DNA from: JADGHX01 sp963837755
GTDB taxonomy: Bacteria; Pseudomonadota; Gammaproteobacteria; Steroidobacterales; Steroidobacteraceae
Direction of reading: 5' to 3'
NCBI GenBank assembly: GCA_963837755.1
Contig: CAWIOP010000001.1
Coordinates: 1,736,001-1,800,000 of the forward strand
DNA length: 64,000 bases
Translations under genes and position numbers: made by a program
The notes under the pieces: generated by a model
What the model saw: the letters and a program-made list of their open reading frames with translations, nothing else
Told to the model about the DNA's origin: nothing
Database searches by the model: none
Shown here: positions 17,984 through 27,060 of the stretch, one piece after another
How the letters are laid out: every line of letters starts with the position of its first letter
Numbering within the stretch: the first letter of the stretch is position 1

Positions 17984-19377
17984 ATGAAACCGCTGGACAT
18001 CGATTTTCGCATGGTCGTCGACTCGACGCCGGCGTTCATTTTCAGCGCACGTCCTGACGGCTATATCGATTACGCGAACCAGCGCTGGCTCGAGCGTGTT
18101 GGCGCTCCGCTCGACCTGATCGAGGGCTGGGAGTGGACGAACTTCATCCACCCGGCCGATCGTGAGGAGCATGTGCGTCGCTGGCGAACATCGATGGCCA
18201 GCGGCGAGCCGGCAATATCCGAGGCTCGCTTCCGCTGCGCGAATGGTGAATACCGATGGATGCTCCATCACACCGTGCCCGTGCGTAACGACCGCGGGCA
18301 GATCGTCCGCTGGTTCGGCTCGAGCGTCGACATCGATGATCGCAAACGCGCTGAGCGCGAGCTGCACAACCTGAAAGAGCAGCTCCACAGGGAGAACATC
18401 GCCCTTCGGGACGAGATCGGCCAGACCTCGATGTTCGAGGAGATCGTCGGCTCATCGGCGCCGCTACGGCGCGTTCTGATGCTCGTAGCGAAGGTTGCGA
18501 GCGCGGACACCACGGTGCTGATCACTGGCGAGACCGGCACGGGAAAAGAGCTGATCGCGCGCGCCATTCACAAACGGTCACCGCGCGCGTCGGGGCCATT
18601 CGTGTGCGTCAACTGCGGTGCAATTCCGCCCTCCCTGATCAGCTCCGAGCTCTTCGGCCACGAGAAAGGCGCCTTCACCGGTGCCCTCCAGCGCCACCTC
18701 GGGCGTTTCGAGCTGGCCGCGGAGGAACCCTCTTTCTCGACGAGGTAGGCGAGCTGCCTCCGGAAACACAGGTCGCGTTCCTTCGTGTACTGCAGGAACG
18801 AACCTTCGAACGCGTCGGTGGCAGCAAGCCGATCCCGGCTGACGTGCGCATCATCGCCGCGACAAATCGCGATCTCGGCAAGGCTATCCAGCATGATTCG
18901 TTCCGCCGCGATCTCTACTACAGGCTCAGCGTCTTTCCGATTCACGTGCCGCCGTTGCGCGACCGCGCCGAAGACATTCCGTTGCTCATCGAGTATCTGA
19001 CTCAGCGGTATGCCGCCAAGATGGGAAAGAAGATCACTCGCGTCAGCCGCAGGACGATCGACCTCCTCACCACTTACGACTGGCCGGGCAACATTCGCGA
19101 GCTGCAGAACGTCATCGAGCGTGCGGTGATCCTGTCCGACAGCACCTTGTCCGTCGACGCGACGTGGCTGCAGAGGAAGACCGTTCGAGGAACGACCAGC
19201 AACATCGGCTTGGGGCGGCCGACCAGCACTGAAGAGTTGGAATTGATCGAAAGCGCACTCGCCGCCTCAGGCGGACGCGTTGCAGGCCGCGATGGCGCGG
19301 CCGCCAAGCTCGGCATCCCACGCTCCACCCTCGAATCCAAGATTCGCTCCCTGCACATCGACAAGAACCGATTCTGA
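17984..19377 (+). pseudogene. PAS-containing sigma-54-dependent activator, one-base frameshift
   Basis: Starts at ATG 17984 (MKPLDIDFRMVVDSTPAFIF). A PAS/PAC domain (about 1-130), a short coiled coil, then an AAA+ sigma-54 interaction domain with Walker A GETGTGKE and the GAFTGA loop. After FELAAE the frame breaks near 18723; adding one base restores the usual GGTLFLDEVGELPPETQ and would give a 464-residue protein. The second half has Walker B LFLDEVGE, the arginine-finger region and a C-terminal Fis-type HTH (GIPRSTLESKIRSL). As written, the first piece ends at 18748 and lacks ATPase completion and DNA binding. The binding site and promoter just downstream suggest it controlled the stress cluster. 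Confidence 0.85.
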
Positions 19378-19405
19378 AACGAATCGGTGCAGCCGGACGA
19401 GGGCG

Positions 19406-19440
19406 GTGGCGAGACTCGCCACTTGTCGAAAATCGCCACC
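19406..19440. promoter_or_regulatory. Dyad and repeat resembling an enhancer site for the sigma-54 activator
   Basis: GTGGCGA-GAC-TCGCCAC (19406-19422) is a perfect 7-base dyad; a third half-site TCGCCAC lies at 19433-19439. They sit 60-90 bases upstream of the sigma-54-like promoter, the normal distance for an activator binding site, and directly after the activator gene. Confidence 0.5.
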
Positions 19441-19482
19441 TCTGCGCGGCGCATGAGGCGTGCGAAGACAACGAGTTGCGCC

Positions 19483-19498
19483 TGGCATCATCGTTGCA
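19483..19498 (+). promoter_or_regulatory. Sigma-54 (-24/-12) promoter candidate
   Basis: TGGCATCATCGTTGCA has GG and GC separated by exactly 10 bases and matches TGGCA-N5-TTGCA. It lies after the activator gene and before the stress cluster. The predicted start point, about 19509, is almost at the STAS ATG, so that gene would be nearly leaderless or use another start; this tempers confidence. Confidence 0.5.
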
Positions 19499-19511
19499 GC
19501 ACCCGCTTGCG

Positions 19512-19787
19512 ATGGTCCTGAAAATCGAACTCGTCGAGAGTGAGTCGGACACGGTTCTCAGGCTCATCGGGAGAATCACCTCCTCGGATGTGCAGCAGCT
19601 GAAGGCGCGGATCGCCGAAGCGCAGAACGGCGTGACGCTGGACCTCGAGCAGGTGCGCCTCATCGATCTCGACGCGGCTCGCTTCCTGGCGGCAGCCGAT
19701 CGGCGCGGCATCGCGCTACGGCATGTTCCCCGGTACGTGCGCGAGTGGATTCTCCTGGAAAAGCCGAGGATCCGTGGGCTCGAGTGA
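19512..19787 (+). CDS. STAS-like (anti-sigma antagonist fold) small protein
   Basis: 91 residues from MVLKIELVES; an in-frame ATG at 19476 would add 12 residues but lies upstream of the promoter candidate. The pattern VLRLIGRITSSDVQQL, GVTLDLEQVRLIDLDAARFL is that of a STAS domain, with strand-helix alternation and the D-L-D segment where phosphorylatable residues sit in SpoIIAA. Stand-alone proteins like this occur beside DUF1269/HdeD stress genes. It probably binds a partner protein; the target is unknown. Confidence 0.65.
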   Translation: MVLKIELVESESDTVLRLIGRITSSDVQQLKARIAEAQNGVTLDLEQVRLIDLDAARFLAAADRRGIALRHVPRYVREWILLEKPRIRGLE

Positions 19788-19833
19788 GATGCGCGTGCGG
19801 CCAGAGTTAAACCATACAGAAGGGGCCTGACCT

Positions 19834-20554
19834 ATGGAACGAATGCTAGTGGTTGTCTTCGACAATGAGGGCAAAGCCTACGAAGGCAGGTCGACGCTGC
19901 GCCGGCTCGCAGCGGAAGGCAGCATCGCCGTTTATGCGGACGCAGTGGTGGTCAAACACGCAGACGGTACTGCCAGCGTCCGGCGGCACGAGGATCTCGG
20001 ACCGGTCGGGACCCTCATGGGGACATCCGTCGGCAGCCTGATCGGACTGCTGGGGGGACCTGCGGGACTCGCGATCGGCGCCGCGTCGGGCCTGACACTC
20101 GGCGCGATGTTCGATCTCGACAACGCCCGGGTCGGCGAGGACTTCGTCGACGACGTTTCGAAGATCTCTGTCCCCGAATAAAGTCGCGGTGATCGCGGAG
20201 GTCGAAGAGGACTGGACCACGCCCGTCGACACTCAGATGGAGGCGCTCGGTGGAACCGTATTCCGGCGCGCCTTGTGGGAGGTCCGGAAGGATCTGCGCA
20301 ACGAGGAGATCGCCGCGATGAAGGCGGATCTCGCGCAGCTCCGGGAGGAGTTGTCGAAGGCTCACGCGGATCGCCGGGCGAAACTGCAAAGCAAAGCCGA
20401 TCAACTCCAGGCGAAGATCGACGCCCGGCAGAAGAGAGCGAAAGAGCAGCTGGATGCGTTTGAGGCGCGGCAGGCGTCGAAGAGAGAGCTCCTCCGGAAG
20501 AACGCTGCAGCCGCCGGGCGGGCGATCAAGGAACTTGCGAAGACTCCCCTCTGA
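19834..20554 (+). pseudogene. DUF1269-type membrane protein with coiled-coil tail, frameshifted
   Basis: First part (from ATG 19834): ferredoxin-like DUF1269 fold with a glycine-rich hydrophobic hairpin (MGTSVGSLIGLLGGPAGLAI). It stops after DDVSKISVPE at 20181. The second part continues in another frame: LSPNKVAVIAEVEED, WTTPVDTQMEALGGTVFRR, then a charged coiled coil to 20554. Removing one base near 20163 joins them into a 239-residue protein of normal domain order. A truncated N-terminal product could still be made. Confidence 0.8.
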
Positions 20555-20599
20555 CGGAATGGGGATACGACAATCTTCTCCATGATGGTAGAGCCTCAC

Positions 20600-21604
20600 A
20601 TGATAAATCTTCGAAACGCGATCGCCATTTGTCTGCTGGTATGCACCTGGGTCGGGGTTGCTCCTGTCGCCGCAGCGGCAGACCAGAGCCAAAAGAGCCC
20701 ACCTGCCGAGAGCCGCGCGGCTGACGCCGCGAAAAGAGCACACGAGGCCGCGCAGCGCGCAAATGAAGCTTCGAAGGAAGCGGCAGAAGCGGCCGCCGAA
20801 GCAATGAACGAAGCGCTCAGAACTGCGGCACAGCGTGCCGAGGCCGAGGCCAGGCAGTCCGCACAAGAAGCGAGCCGCGCATTGCGAGATGCGGCGGAAG
20901 CCAACAGGGAGGCGGCTGCACGCGCGGCACAGGCCGCGAATGATGCGGCGGCAGCGGCCCAGGCAGCGACCAAGAGAGTAAGCGATGCAATCAGTGCTCG
21001 TGCTTCCACAGACAAACAGCGGGCCACAGAAGCGGCCGACAAGGCCCGCGACGCACTGGGTCGCGCAACGCAGGCGAACCAGACAGCACTGAAGGCCACC
21101 CAGGAATCGCTCGCGGCCCTGAAGCAGGACGTGCAGTCGCAGACAGCAAGCTGGTCGCGTGAGGCGGCCGATGCTGCGCGCCGCGCGCAGGAGAGGGCGG
21201 CTGCGGCGGCTGCCAAAGCCGACGCCGCAGTTGGAAAATACTCGAGCGAAGCAGCCGAAGATATCCGGCGCGCGGCATTGGCTACGCGAGAAGCGGCCGA
21301 CGAGACTCACAAGAAGGCGGCCGCAGCGGCTGACAAAGCGGCATCCAAAAGCCGGGAATTGGCCGAAGAGTCGAAGCTCTCGGCGGAGCGCTCGGCCAAA
21401 GCAGCTCAGCAGGCGCTGAGCGAGGCCGAGTCAGCCGCGCAGAAATCCCTGCAGAGTGACAAGGAAGCTGCCCGCAAGGCCGCGGAGGAGGCGCGCGCGT
21501 CCATCCGGCGAGCGGCTAGCGCTGCCGCGGACGCTGCGAAGGCTGCCCGACAGTCTTGGGAAGCGGACATGGCCAGGCCGCAGGAAAATGCCCGTAACAA
21601 CTGA
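20600..21604 (+). CDS. Secreted Ala-rich coiled-coil protein
   Basis: 334 residues from ATG 20600 (20582 is also possible). Signal peptide MINLRNAIAICLLVCTWVG with cleavage near VAAAA. The rest is an almost unbroken helix rich in Ala, Glu, Arg and Lys with heptad-like AAxxA periodicity, resembling LEA-like or TolA-like stalk proteins. There is no catalytic motif. Position in the stress cluster suggests an envelope-protective or spacer role. Confidence 0.75.
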   Translation: MINLRNAIAICLLVCTWVGVAPVAAAADQSQKSPPAESRAADAAKRAHEAAQRANEASKEAAEAAAEAMNEALRTAAQRAEAEARQSAQEASRALRDAAEANREAAARAAQAANDAAAAAQAATKRVSDAISARASTDKQRATEAADKARDALGRATQANQTALKATQESLAALKQDVQSQTASWSREAADAARRAQERAAAAAAKADAAVGKYSSEAAEDIRRAALATREAADETHKKAAAAADKAASKSRELAEESKLSAERSAKAAQQALSEAESAAQKSLQSDKEAARKAAEEARASIRRAASAAADAAKAARQSWEADMARPQENARNN

Positions 21605-21642
21605 GCGCCGGTGTTTTCGGCGCTCGCTTCAGGAGGACGACA

Positions 21643-22209
21643 ATGCAGACCTACATGCTTCGGGATCTTGGACACAACTGGGGATGGATCGTGTTGCGCG
21701 GAGTGGCTGCCGTTTTATTCGGCGTGCTCGCCGTCGCATGGCCCGGCATCACACTTGCGGCACTGGTCATCGTGTGGGGCGCCTATGCCCTGGTCGACGG
21801 CGTGCTGGCGCTGATCGCTGCCTGGCAGGTGCGCGATCAAACCCGCCCGTTCTGGTCGCTGATCATCGTCGGGCTGCTCGGCATCGCCGCCGGTGTTGTG
21901 ACATTCGCGTGGCCGGGAATCACGGCCCTGGCGTTGCTCATGGTCATCGCCGCCTGGGCACTGGTCATGGGGATCTTCCAGATCGTTGCCGCAATCCGGC
22001 TTCGCAAGGAAATCGAACATGAATGGTTCCTGGGCCTTTCCGGTGCAGTCTCGGTACTGTTCGGCGTTCTGATGATCGTCCGCCCCGGTGCGGGTGCGCT
22101 GGCGATGCTATGGATGATCGCTGCCTATGCGATCGTGTTCGGTGTGCTGCTGATCGTTCTCGGTTTCCGGCTGCATTCGTACACAACGGGACGACCGGCA
22201 ACTGCGTAG
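21643..22209 (+). CDS. HdeD-family acid-resistance membrane protein
   Basis: 188 residues with a strong CAGGAGG site before the ATG. Six membrane helices in three repeated pairs, each with a WPG motif (VAWPGITLAALV, FAWPGITALALLMV), typical of HdeD/DUF308. HdeD proteins reside in the inner membrane and are linked to acid tolerance at high cell density in enterobacteria. It sits between an envelope coiled-coil gene and a DUF1269 gene, matching the stress theme. Confidence 0.88.
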   Translation: MQTYMLRDLGHNWGWIVLRGVAAVLFGVLAVAWPGITLAALVIVWGAYALVDGVLALIAAWQVRDQTRPFWSLIIVGLLGIAAGVVTFAWPGITALALLMVIAAWALVMGIFQIVAAIRLRKEIEHEWFLGLSGAVSVLFGVLMIVRPGAGALAMLWMIAAYAIVFGVLLIVLGFRLHSYTTGRPATA

Positions 22210-22258
22210 CAGCTCACCACCCTGCGACTGTGCACCACTTCCCCCGAAGGAGATTTGT

Positions 22259-22711
22259 ATGACTGACCGAATCATTGTTGCCACGTTCGAGGACACGAAC
22301 AAAGCCTACGATGCCGCGAGCGAGCTCAAGGGCCTGAAGGATGCCGGCAAGGCGGACATCAACGTCAAAGCCGGAGTGATGATCAAGAAAGACAACCTTG
22401 GAAACGTGTCAGTGCTGGAAGCCAAAGGACGTCCCCTGTGGGGAACGGCTGTTGGAGTCACCAGCGGCGCGCTCATCGGGCTGATCGGTGGTGCGCCGGG
22501 TGCAGCCCTGGGTGCCGCTCTCGGTGCCACAGCCGGACTCACGGGCGACACCGTCATGTCGGCGCTGGATGCGGATTTCATCGATTCGGTGAGGAGCGAA
22601 ATGCGTCCCGGCATGACCGCGGTCATCGTTGAGGCCGACGAGAAGAGCACGCGTTCGGTCGACGAGATCGTGAACCGGGGTGGCGGTCACGTCTACCGGG
22701 TAGCCGCTTAA
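22259..22711 (+). CDS. DUF1269 family protein
   Basis: 150 residues, GAAGGAG before the ATG. N-terminal ferredoxin-like half (MTDRIIVATFEDTNKAYDAA), central Gly/Ala-rich hydrophobic hairpin (GALIGLIGGAPGAALGAALG), and C-terminal half MRPGMTAVIVEADEKSTRS. Paralogue of the broken gene at 19834 but without the coiled-coil tail. Such proteins are usually membrane-associated and stress-induced; the molecular role is unknown. Confidence 0.85.
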   Translation: MTDRIIVATFEDTNKAYDAASELKGLKDAGKADINVKAGVMIKKDNLGNVSVLEAKGRPLWGTAVGVTSGALIGLIGGAPGAALGAALGATAGLTGDTVMSALDADFIDSVRSEMRPGMTAVIVEADEKSTRSVDEIVNRGGGHVYRVAA

Positions 22712-22729
22712 TCACAACACGACCCGCCA

Positions 22730-22764
22730 GCAGTCCGCGTCACCGCGCGGGTGACGCGGACTGC
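22730..22764. terminator. 15-bp perfect stem-loop between stress genes
   Basis: GCAGTCCGCGTCACC (22730-22744) pairs fully with GGTGACGCGGACTGC (22750-22764) around a 5-base loop. No T tract follows, so it may be an attenuator, processing site or mRNA-stability hairpin between the DUF1269 and coiled-coil genes. Confidence 0.6.
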
Positions 22765-22784
22765 GCACGACAGGAGCAGCGAAC

Positions 22785-23201
22785 ATGGGCCAGCGAATCG
22801 ATCAATTCTCCGAGGATTTGCGCGTCAAGCTGACAAACGTCGACGGCCGCTTCACCAGTTTGAGGTCCAAGATCGACAGCAAGGCTCAGGACGCCGAGCG
22901 CGAGGTGCGCAGCCAACTCGATCAAGCGCGAAAACGCAGCGAACAGAATCGCGCCGAGATCCTGGCCGCGCAAGCTCGAGTGAAGGACTGGGCGGAGAGC
23001 CGCAAGACCGCCACCACCGAGAAGATCGCCGAGTGGAAAGCGAAGCGCGACACAAACAAGTTGCAAAGCCGCGCAGACGAAGCGGAGAGCTATGCGACTG
23101 CCGCGATAGCCATCGCCCTGGCAGCCGTGGATGAGGCCGAGCAGGCTGCACTCGAGGCATGGCTCGCACGGCAGGAAGCCAACTCCGCGGCCACGTCGTA
23201 G
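22785..23201 (+). CDS. Charged coiled-coil cytoplasmic protein
   Basis: 138 residues, ACAGGAG before the ATG. No signal peptide. Nearly all helical with heptads (FTSLRSKIDSKAQDAEREV, then a Lys/Glu-rich stretch) and an Ala-rich C-terminal helix. Intact paralogue of the pseudogene at 17489. It also resembles the tail of the broken DUF1269 protein (QLDQARKR versus QLQAKIDARQKR), so these tails may form joint coiled coils. Function unknown. Confidence 0.8.
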   Translation: MGQRIDQFSEDLRVKLTNVDGRFTSLRSKIDSKAQDAEREVRSQLDQARKRSEQNRAEILAAQARVKDWAESRKTATTEKIAEWKAKRDTNKLQSRADEAESYATAAIAIALAAVDEAEQAALEAWLARQEANSAATS

Positions 23202-23323
23202 CGGGTCAGCGCCTGATATGGCATCGTGGGACAGGCGGATGCGGGCTCTGCATCGATCCGGCATGGTCGGTGGCAGACGATGCGCTCAGCGCAGACCGAG
23301 GAGGCGAGAGCGCATTGTTGGCT

Positions 23324-24045
23324 TCACAGGCAAGCCTCTCTCTGCGGGACCGGCAGCTGCCGCCCAGATGCGCCGCCCGGGTCGATGACCCATGACCCCA
23401 CGGTAGCGATGCGGCCGTCATCCTCGATCTGGTATCGGTTGTAACCCGCGCGCACGTCGTCGGCCCTATGGTCGAGCGCCGCACCGCTTGCGCTCACGAC
23501 CTCGAGTGTCCCGCGTGCCGTGGTGAGGTGACAGTGCACTCGCATGTGCGTGTGGCCATAGAGCACGAGTCCACCGGCCAGACCGTGCAACACGTCGCGC
23601 AGTGCGGCGGCATCGATCAGTCCGTCTCGAAGCCGCAGGAGACGCGGCCGTGTGTCAACGGGCGGATGATGGACGAGGACGACCGGCGTTCGTCGCTGCA
23701 CCTCGGGATGCTCGAGCAGCCGAGCCAATGCCACGAGCTGCTCTCGGCCCAGATGCCCCGCGGACACAAACGGTGGACGCGGCACGGCGCTCGACAACGC
23801 GATGATGGCGACGGGCCCACGCAGCTTTACACAAGGGAAGCGCCCGGCCGGCAAGTCACATGCGAACTGCGGTAGATCACTTTGCAGAAATCCCGCAAAG
23901 TGCGCGGGGAAGCGTCGCTCCCGGAAGGTGATCGGCAGGTAAATGTCGTGGTTGCCCGGGACGACCGTGACTTCCACTCTCGAGGCCAGGTCCTCGAGCA
24001 GCGCGCGGGCGGCATCGTACTCGGGCTCGAGCGACAGGCGCTGCG
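23324..24045 (-). pseudogene. Metallophosphoesterase lacking its N-terminus
   Basis: Calcineurin-like phosphoesterase motifs GNHD (VTVVPGNHDIY), HHPP (VVLVHHPPVD) and YGHTH are present, but the N-terminal DxH and GDxx metal-ligand motifs are missing. Similarity begins at about SLEPEYDAARALLEDLASR; the sequence before it, near 24045-24166, is unrelated and overlaps a gene scrap on the other strand. The dinuclear metal site cannot form, so it is probably inactive. Confidence 0.75.
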
Positions 24046-24059
24046 AGCCGCGTTCAGGG

Positions 24060-24346
24060 ACAAGGTAATCGACTTTCTGGATTGGGCCGAGCAGTACGTA
24101 AACCAGCTGGATCCCCTGCACGAGTCGCCGCGATCGGGATTGTTTGAGAAGAGCGGCGCATACCACTATCAGGCGGACGTCGACCGCATGAAGAATGCAT
24201 TTGCCCGCCTCCTCGGCACCGAGTGGGCCAGCGCCTGGAAGGTTGGTGGCGACTATTCGCCGCCAAAGAAGTCGGCGTCAGATTGGCTTGATTCCTATCG
24301 TGAAAAGTCTGTTTTCGAGGTCGAGGGCACGACGGACGGGACCTGA
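24060..24346 (+). pseudogene. C-terminal scrap of an unidentified protein
   Basis: About 95 residues in one frame (VIDFLDWAEQYVNQLDPLHE ... WASAWKVGGDYSPPK ... SYREKSVFEVEG) read as real protein but have no start codon; the frame upstream is antisense to the metallophosphoesterase. The two scraps abut near 24050, marking a deletion or rearrangement breakpoint. Family not recognised. Confidence 0.45.
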
Positions 24347-24781
24347 CTGAGCTTGAGAGGCTACAGCGTTGCCAAGAGGCACTGACGCAGAGGCGGAGCG
24401 TCGGGAGGCCCCCTGTACCACTCGGGCTGCTTTTCGGAGCGCAAGTTGCCTGGCTAACAATTGACCCAGCTTAGTCGCCGCTTGCTGGGACGCGTTGCTC
24501 GGCGATTCAATCCCTCAGTAACGCAGTGGCGGTCGGTGGGGGCGACGCCGATATCATTGTGAGTTGATGGACCCGCAGGAGGTCCCCCTCTTCGTCCCAC
24601 ATGACGGTGAGATGTCCCCGGTGCAATCCGTTGCAACCTGTGCAGGCAGCCGTTTCCGATCCGTCGTTGCGGCCCGCCCTCAGTTTGCCATGGGATCAGT
24701 GAATCGCGATTTCGATGGGCCCCGCGGACGCGGAAGCAGGTTCCCGGTGCCAAATCCAGTATCAAATCGGGGTCTTCGAGG
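24347..24781. other. No gene recognised
   Basis: About 435 bases between a gene scrap and the KdpE remnant. Short open frames on both strands show no family features. It is probably degraded coding sequence. Confidence 0.4.
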
Positions 24782-24961
24782 GAATTGATTGCAGAAGTCT
24801 GGGCGCCTGATCGCGTCAAGGACACGCGCAATCTGCGCGTGTGCATGACCAATCTGCGCGCGAAGCTTGAACCGGACCCTCCGCGGCCGAGATTCCTGTT
24901 GACGGAGGCTGGATTGGGGTATCGCTTGCGCACCGATGAAGGATCCGTGAGCTCCGCGTGA
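24782..24961 (+). pseudogene. KdpE-type response regulator, C-terminal fragment
   Basis: About 59 codons of an OmpR/PhoB winged helix: LIAEVWAPDRVKDTRNLRVC, MTNLRAKLEPDP and FLLTEAGLGYRLR are the KdpE wing signature. The receiver domain and the start of the effector domain are absent. It lies just upstream of a kinase with a KdpD-like (DUF4118) membrane domain. Confidence 0.75.
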
Positions 24962-25090
24962 AGGCCCGGTACGGCAAGGCGGGCTGCGCCGGCGCGTATC
25001 TCGCGCAATCTGAATCTATCGCCGGCGCAGGTTCGAAGCCGAGATCATTGAGTACCTGAGCGCCGCGATATGGGGCGAAGTGTGACAGAT

Positions 25091-25104
25091 TTATGACGTC
25101 ATAA
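25091..25104. promoter_or_regulatory. 14-bp perfect palindrome upstream of the hybrid kinase
   Basis: TTATGACGTCATAA lies 73 bases before the preferred kinase start, in an AT-richer stretch than its surroundings. It could be an operator; the binding protein is unknown. Confidence 0.4.
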
Positions 25105-25176
25105 TCTCTTCATGCAATGCTCTTAGGGAATCACCCGTATGGCAGTTACGTGGTCAAAGTGAGGTACTCGATCTCT

Positions 25177-26694
25177 ATGCGGCTGCCGTCTTTGAAATCC
25201 ACGCTGGCTCGTTATCTCGTCGCGCTCATCGCGGTGGCTGCCGCATTCGGACTGAGGATTCTGCTGGTGCCCTATACGGGAACCGGTGCGCCGTACGTCG
25301 TTTTCTTTGCCGCCGTGCTGCTCACGAGCCTGTACGCAGGTGCTGGTCCGGGGCTTCTCGCAGCTGTGGTTGCCGCACCTCTGGGTGCGTACGTTTTCGT
25401 GCTGCCCGCGGGCTACACGGCATGGGACGCGACGGGCCAGGCCGCGCTTTTCATGGTCGATAGTGCGCTGGTGGCGTACCTGTCACATCTGATCACCCGA
25501 TCACGTATCGCGGAAGACAGGGCGGCGCACGCACTGCGTCGGAGTCAGGAGGAGCTACGCGAGGCAGACCGCCAGAAGGACGTATTTCTGGCGACGCTCT
25601 CGCACGAGCTCCGCAACCCCCTCGCTGCAATTCGCACCACGGCGTTCATTCTCATGCGCCAGGACGCAGCGGCTGTGCGGCGCGCTGGGCAGGTGATTGA
25701 CCGTCAGAGTCAGCAACTCACCCGGCTGATGGACGATCTGCTCGATGTGACGCGGATCGCCCGTTGCAAGCTCGAGCTTCAGTTGCGCCGAATCGACCTC
25801 GGCGAGGTCGTACGCCGCGCGGTCGAGGACCAGCGCGGTCTCTTCGAAGCGCGCGGCCTCATTCTCGAAGAGCGCGTCGCGAGCGGAACTTTCTGGGTCG
25901 ACGGGGATGCGTCGCGCCTCACGCAGGTGCTCCACAACCTGCTGAACAATGCTGCCAAATTCACGCCGGCAGGAGGGCGAGTAAGAGTCGTGCTGGAGCC
26001 GGACGGGAGTGACGTCGTACTGCGCGTGTGGGACTCCGGTATCGGTATCGCGCCAGAGAATCTCTCTCGGGTGTTCGAGCCCTTCGTGCAGTTGGGGGCG
26101 CGCGCGCAGGAGCCCGGGCTGGGTCTCGGTTTGGCGCTGGTCAAAGGAATCGTCGAGCTCCACGGAGGCAGTGTTCGCGCTGTGAGCTCGCCGGCGAGGC
26201 CCGGCGCTGAGTTCATCGTGCGCCTGGCATTGCAGAGCTCGCGCGACGAGTCAACGACCGCGCGAGTCACGCCGTGGCGGCGGGGGACACGGCCTCGACG
26301 TGTCCTCGTAGTCGAAGACAGCACAGACGTCGCCGATGCCTTGCAGGGAGTGCTCAAGCTGATGCATCACGATGTGCGGATCGCCCTTGAGGCCAGCACT
26401 GCACTCGAGATCGCCAGAGAGTTTCATCCCGACGTCGTGTTCTGCGACATTGCTCTCCCAGGCCTGGATGGCTACGAGATTGCCCGCCGCATGCGCGCCG
26501 ACGTGGAGTTGCGAGGCGCAGTGCTCGTGGCCTTGACGGGCCACGGACAGCCAGAAGATCGTCAGCGCGCGGCGGAAGCCGGCTTCGTGCTTCATCTTTC
26601 CAAGCCGGCGACGCTGCAGGACCTGCAGCAAGCGCTCGAATTCGGAACCGGATGCTTCACGCCGCATGCAGGCGCCGCGGAGCGAACGGGGTAG
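25177..26694 (+). CDS. Hybrid histidine kinase with DUF4118 membrane domain and receiver
   Basis: 505 residues from the ATG at 25177 (MRLPSLKSTLARYLV); an ATG at 25117 in frame would add 20. Four membrane helices of the KdpD-type DUF4118 domain (to about 125), a short coiled coil, HisKA with the phosphorylatable His in LATLSHELRNPLAAI, HATPase_c with N box HNLLNNAAKF and G boxes DSGIGIAP and GLGLGLALVKG, and a C-terminal receiver with Asp in DVVFCDIALPG and Lys in HLSKPA. There is no separate output domain, so phosphate probably goes to another regulator. No usher or sensor domain is seen outside the membrane. Confidence 0.9.
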   Translation: MRLPSLKSTLARYLVALIAVAAAFGLRILLVPYTGTGAPYVVFFAAVLLTSLYAGAGPGLLAAVVAAPLGAYVFVLPAGYTAWDATGQAALFMVDSALVAYLSHLITRSRIAEDRAAHALRRSQEELREADRQKDVFLATLSHELRNPLAAIRTTAFILMRQDAAAVRRAGQVIDRQSQQLTRLMDDLLDVTRIARCKLELQLRRIDLGEVVRRAVEDQRGLFEARGLILEERVASGTFWVDGDASRLTQVLHNLLNNAAKFTPAGGRVRVVLEPDGSDVVLRVWDSGIGIAPENLSRVFEPFVQLGARAQEPGLGLGLALVKGIVELHGGSVRAVSSPARPGAEFIVRLALQSSRDESTTARVTPWRRGTRPRRVLVVEDSTDVADALQGVLKLMHHDVRIALEASTALEIAREFHPDVVFCDIALPGLDGYEIARRMRADVELRGAVLVALTGHGQPEDRQRAAEAGFVLHLSKPATLQDLQQALEFGTGCFTPHAGAAERTG

Positions 26695-27060
26695 CCCCAA
26701 GTAGCGCGGGCGAGGTCGTGGGGCAGGGCGTCACTCGGCACGCGCTTGAGTGTCTAAGCGCTCATGGAATCCAGCTTCTACTGGCACTGCCACTTGCCCG
26801 ACTCGACGGCGCGGAGTTGACGCGCGAGCTCGCACACATTGGAAAGCAGCACTAGTGAGCCGAAGAGGAAGAGGCTAGTCGTGCTCACACACCTGGACTG
26901 CCTGCACACCACGCCGTAGACGTTATCGCCGCCCGGCCGGGCTCCGGCCCTGTTTACGATTGTCGGCCCAGCGCAGTCTCCGGTAGCTGGCTCTACTGAA
27001 GGGCCCGGATTTCTGGACACTGGGATTGTCCGTTCAGGCGACACGGCTTCAACCGCTGCG
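26695..27060. other. Intergenic, nothing recognised
   Basis: About 366 bases between the convergent kinase and NAD synthetase remnant. No gene, repeat or clear terminator was found. Confidence 0.4.
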
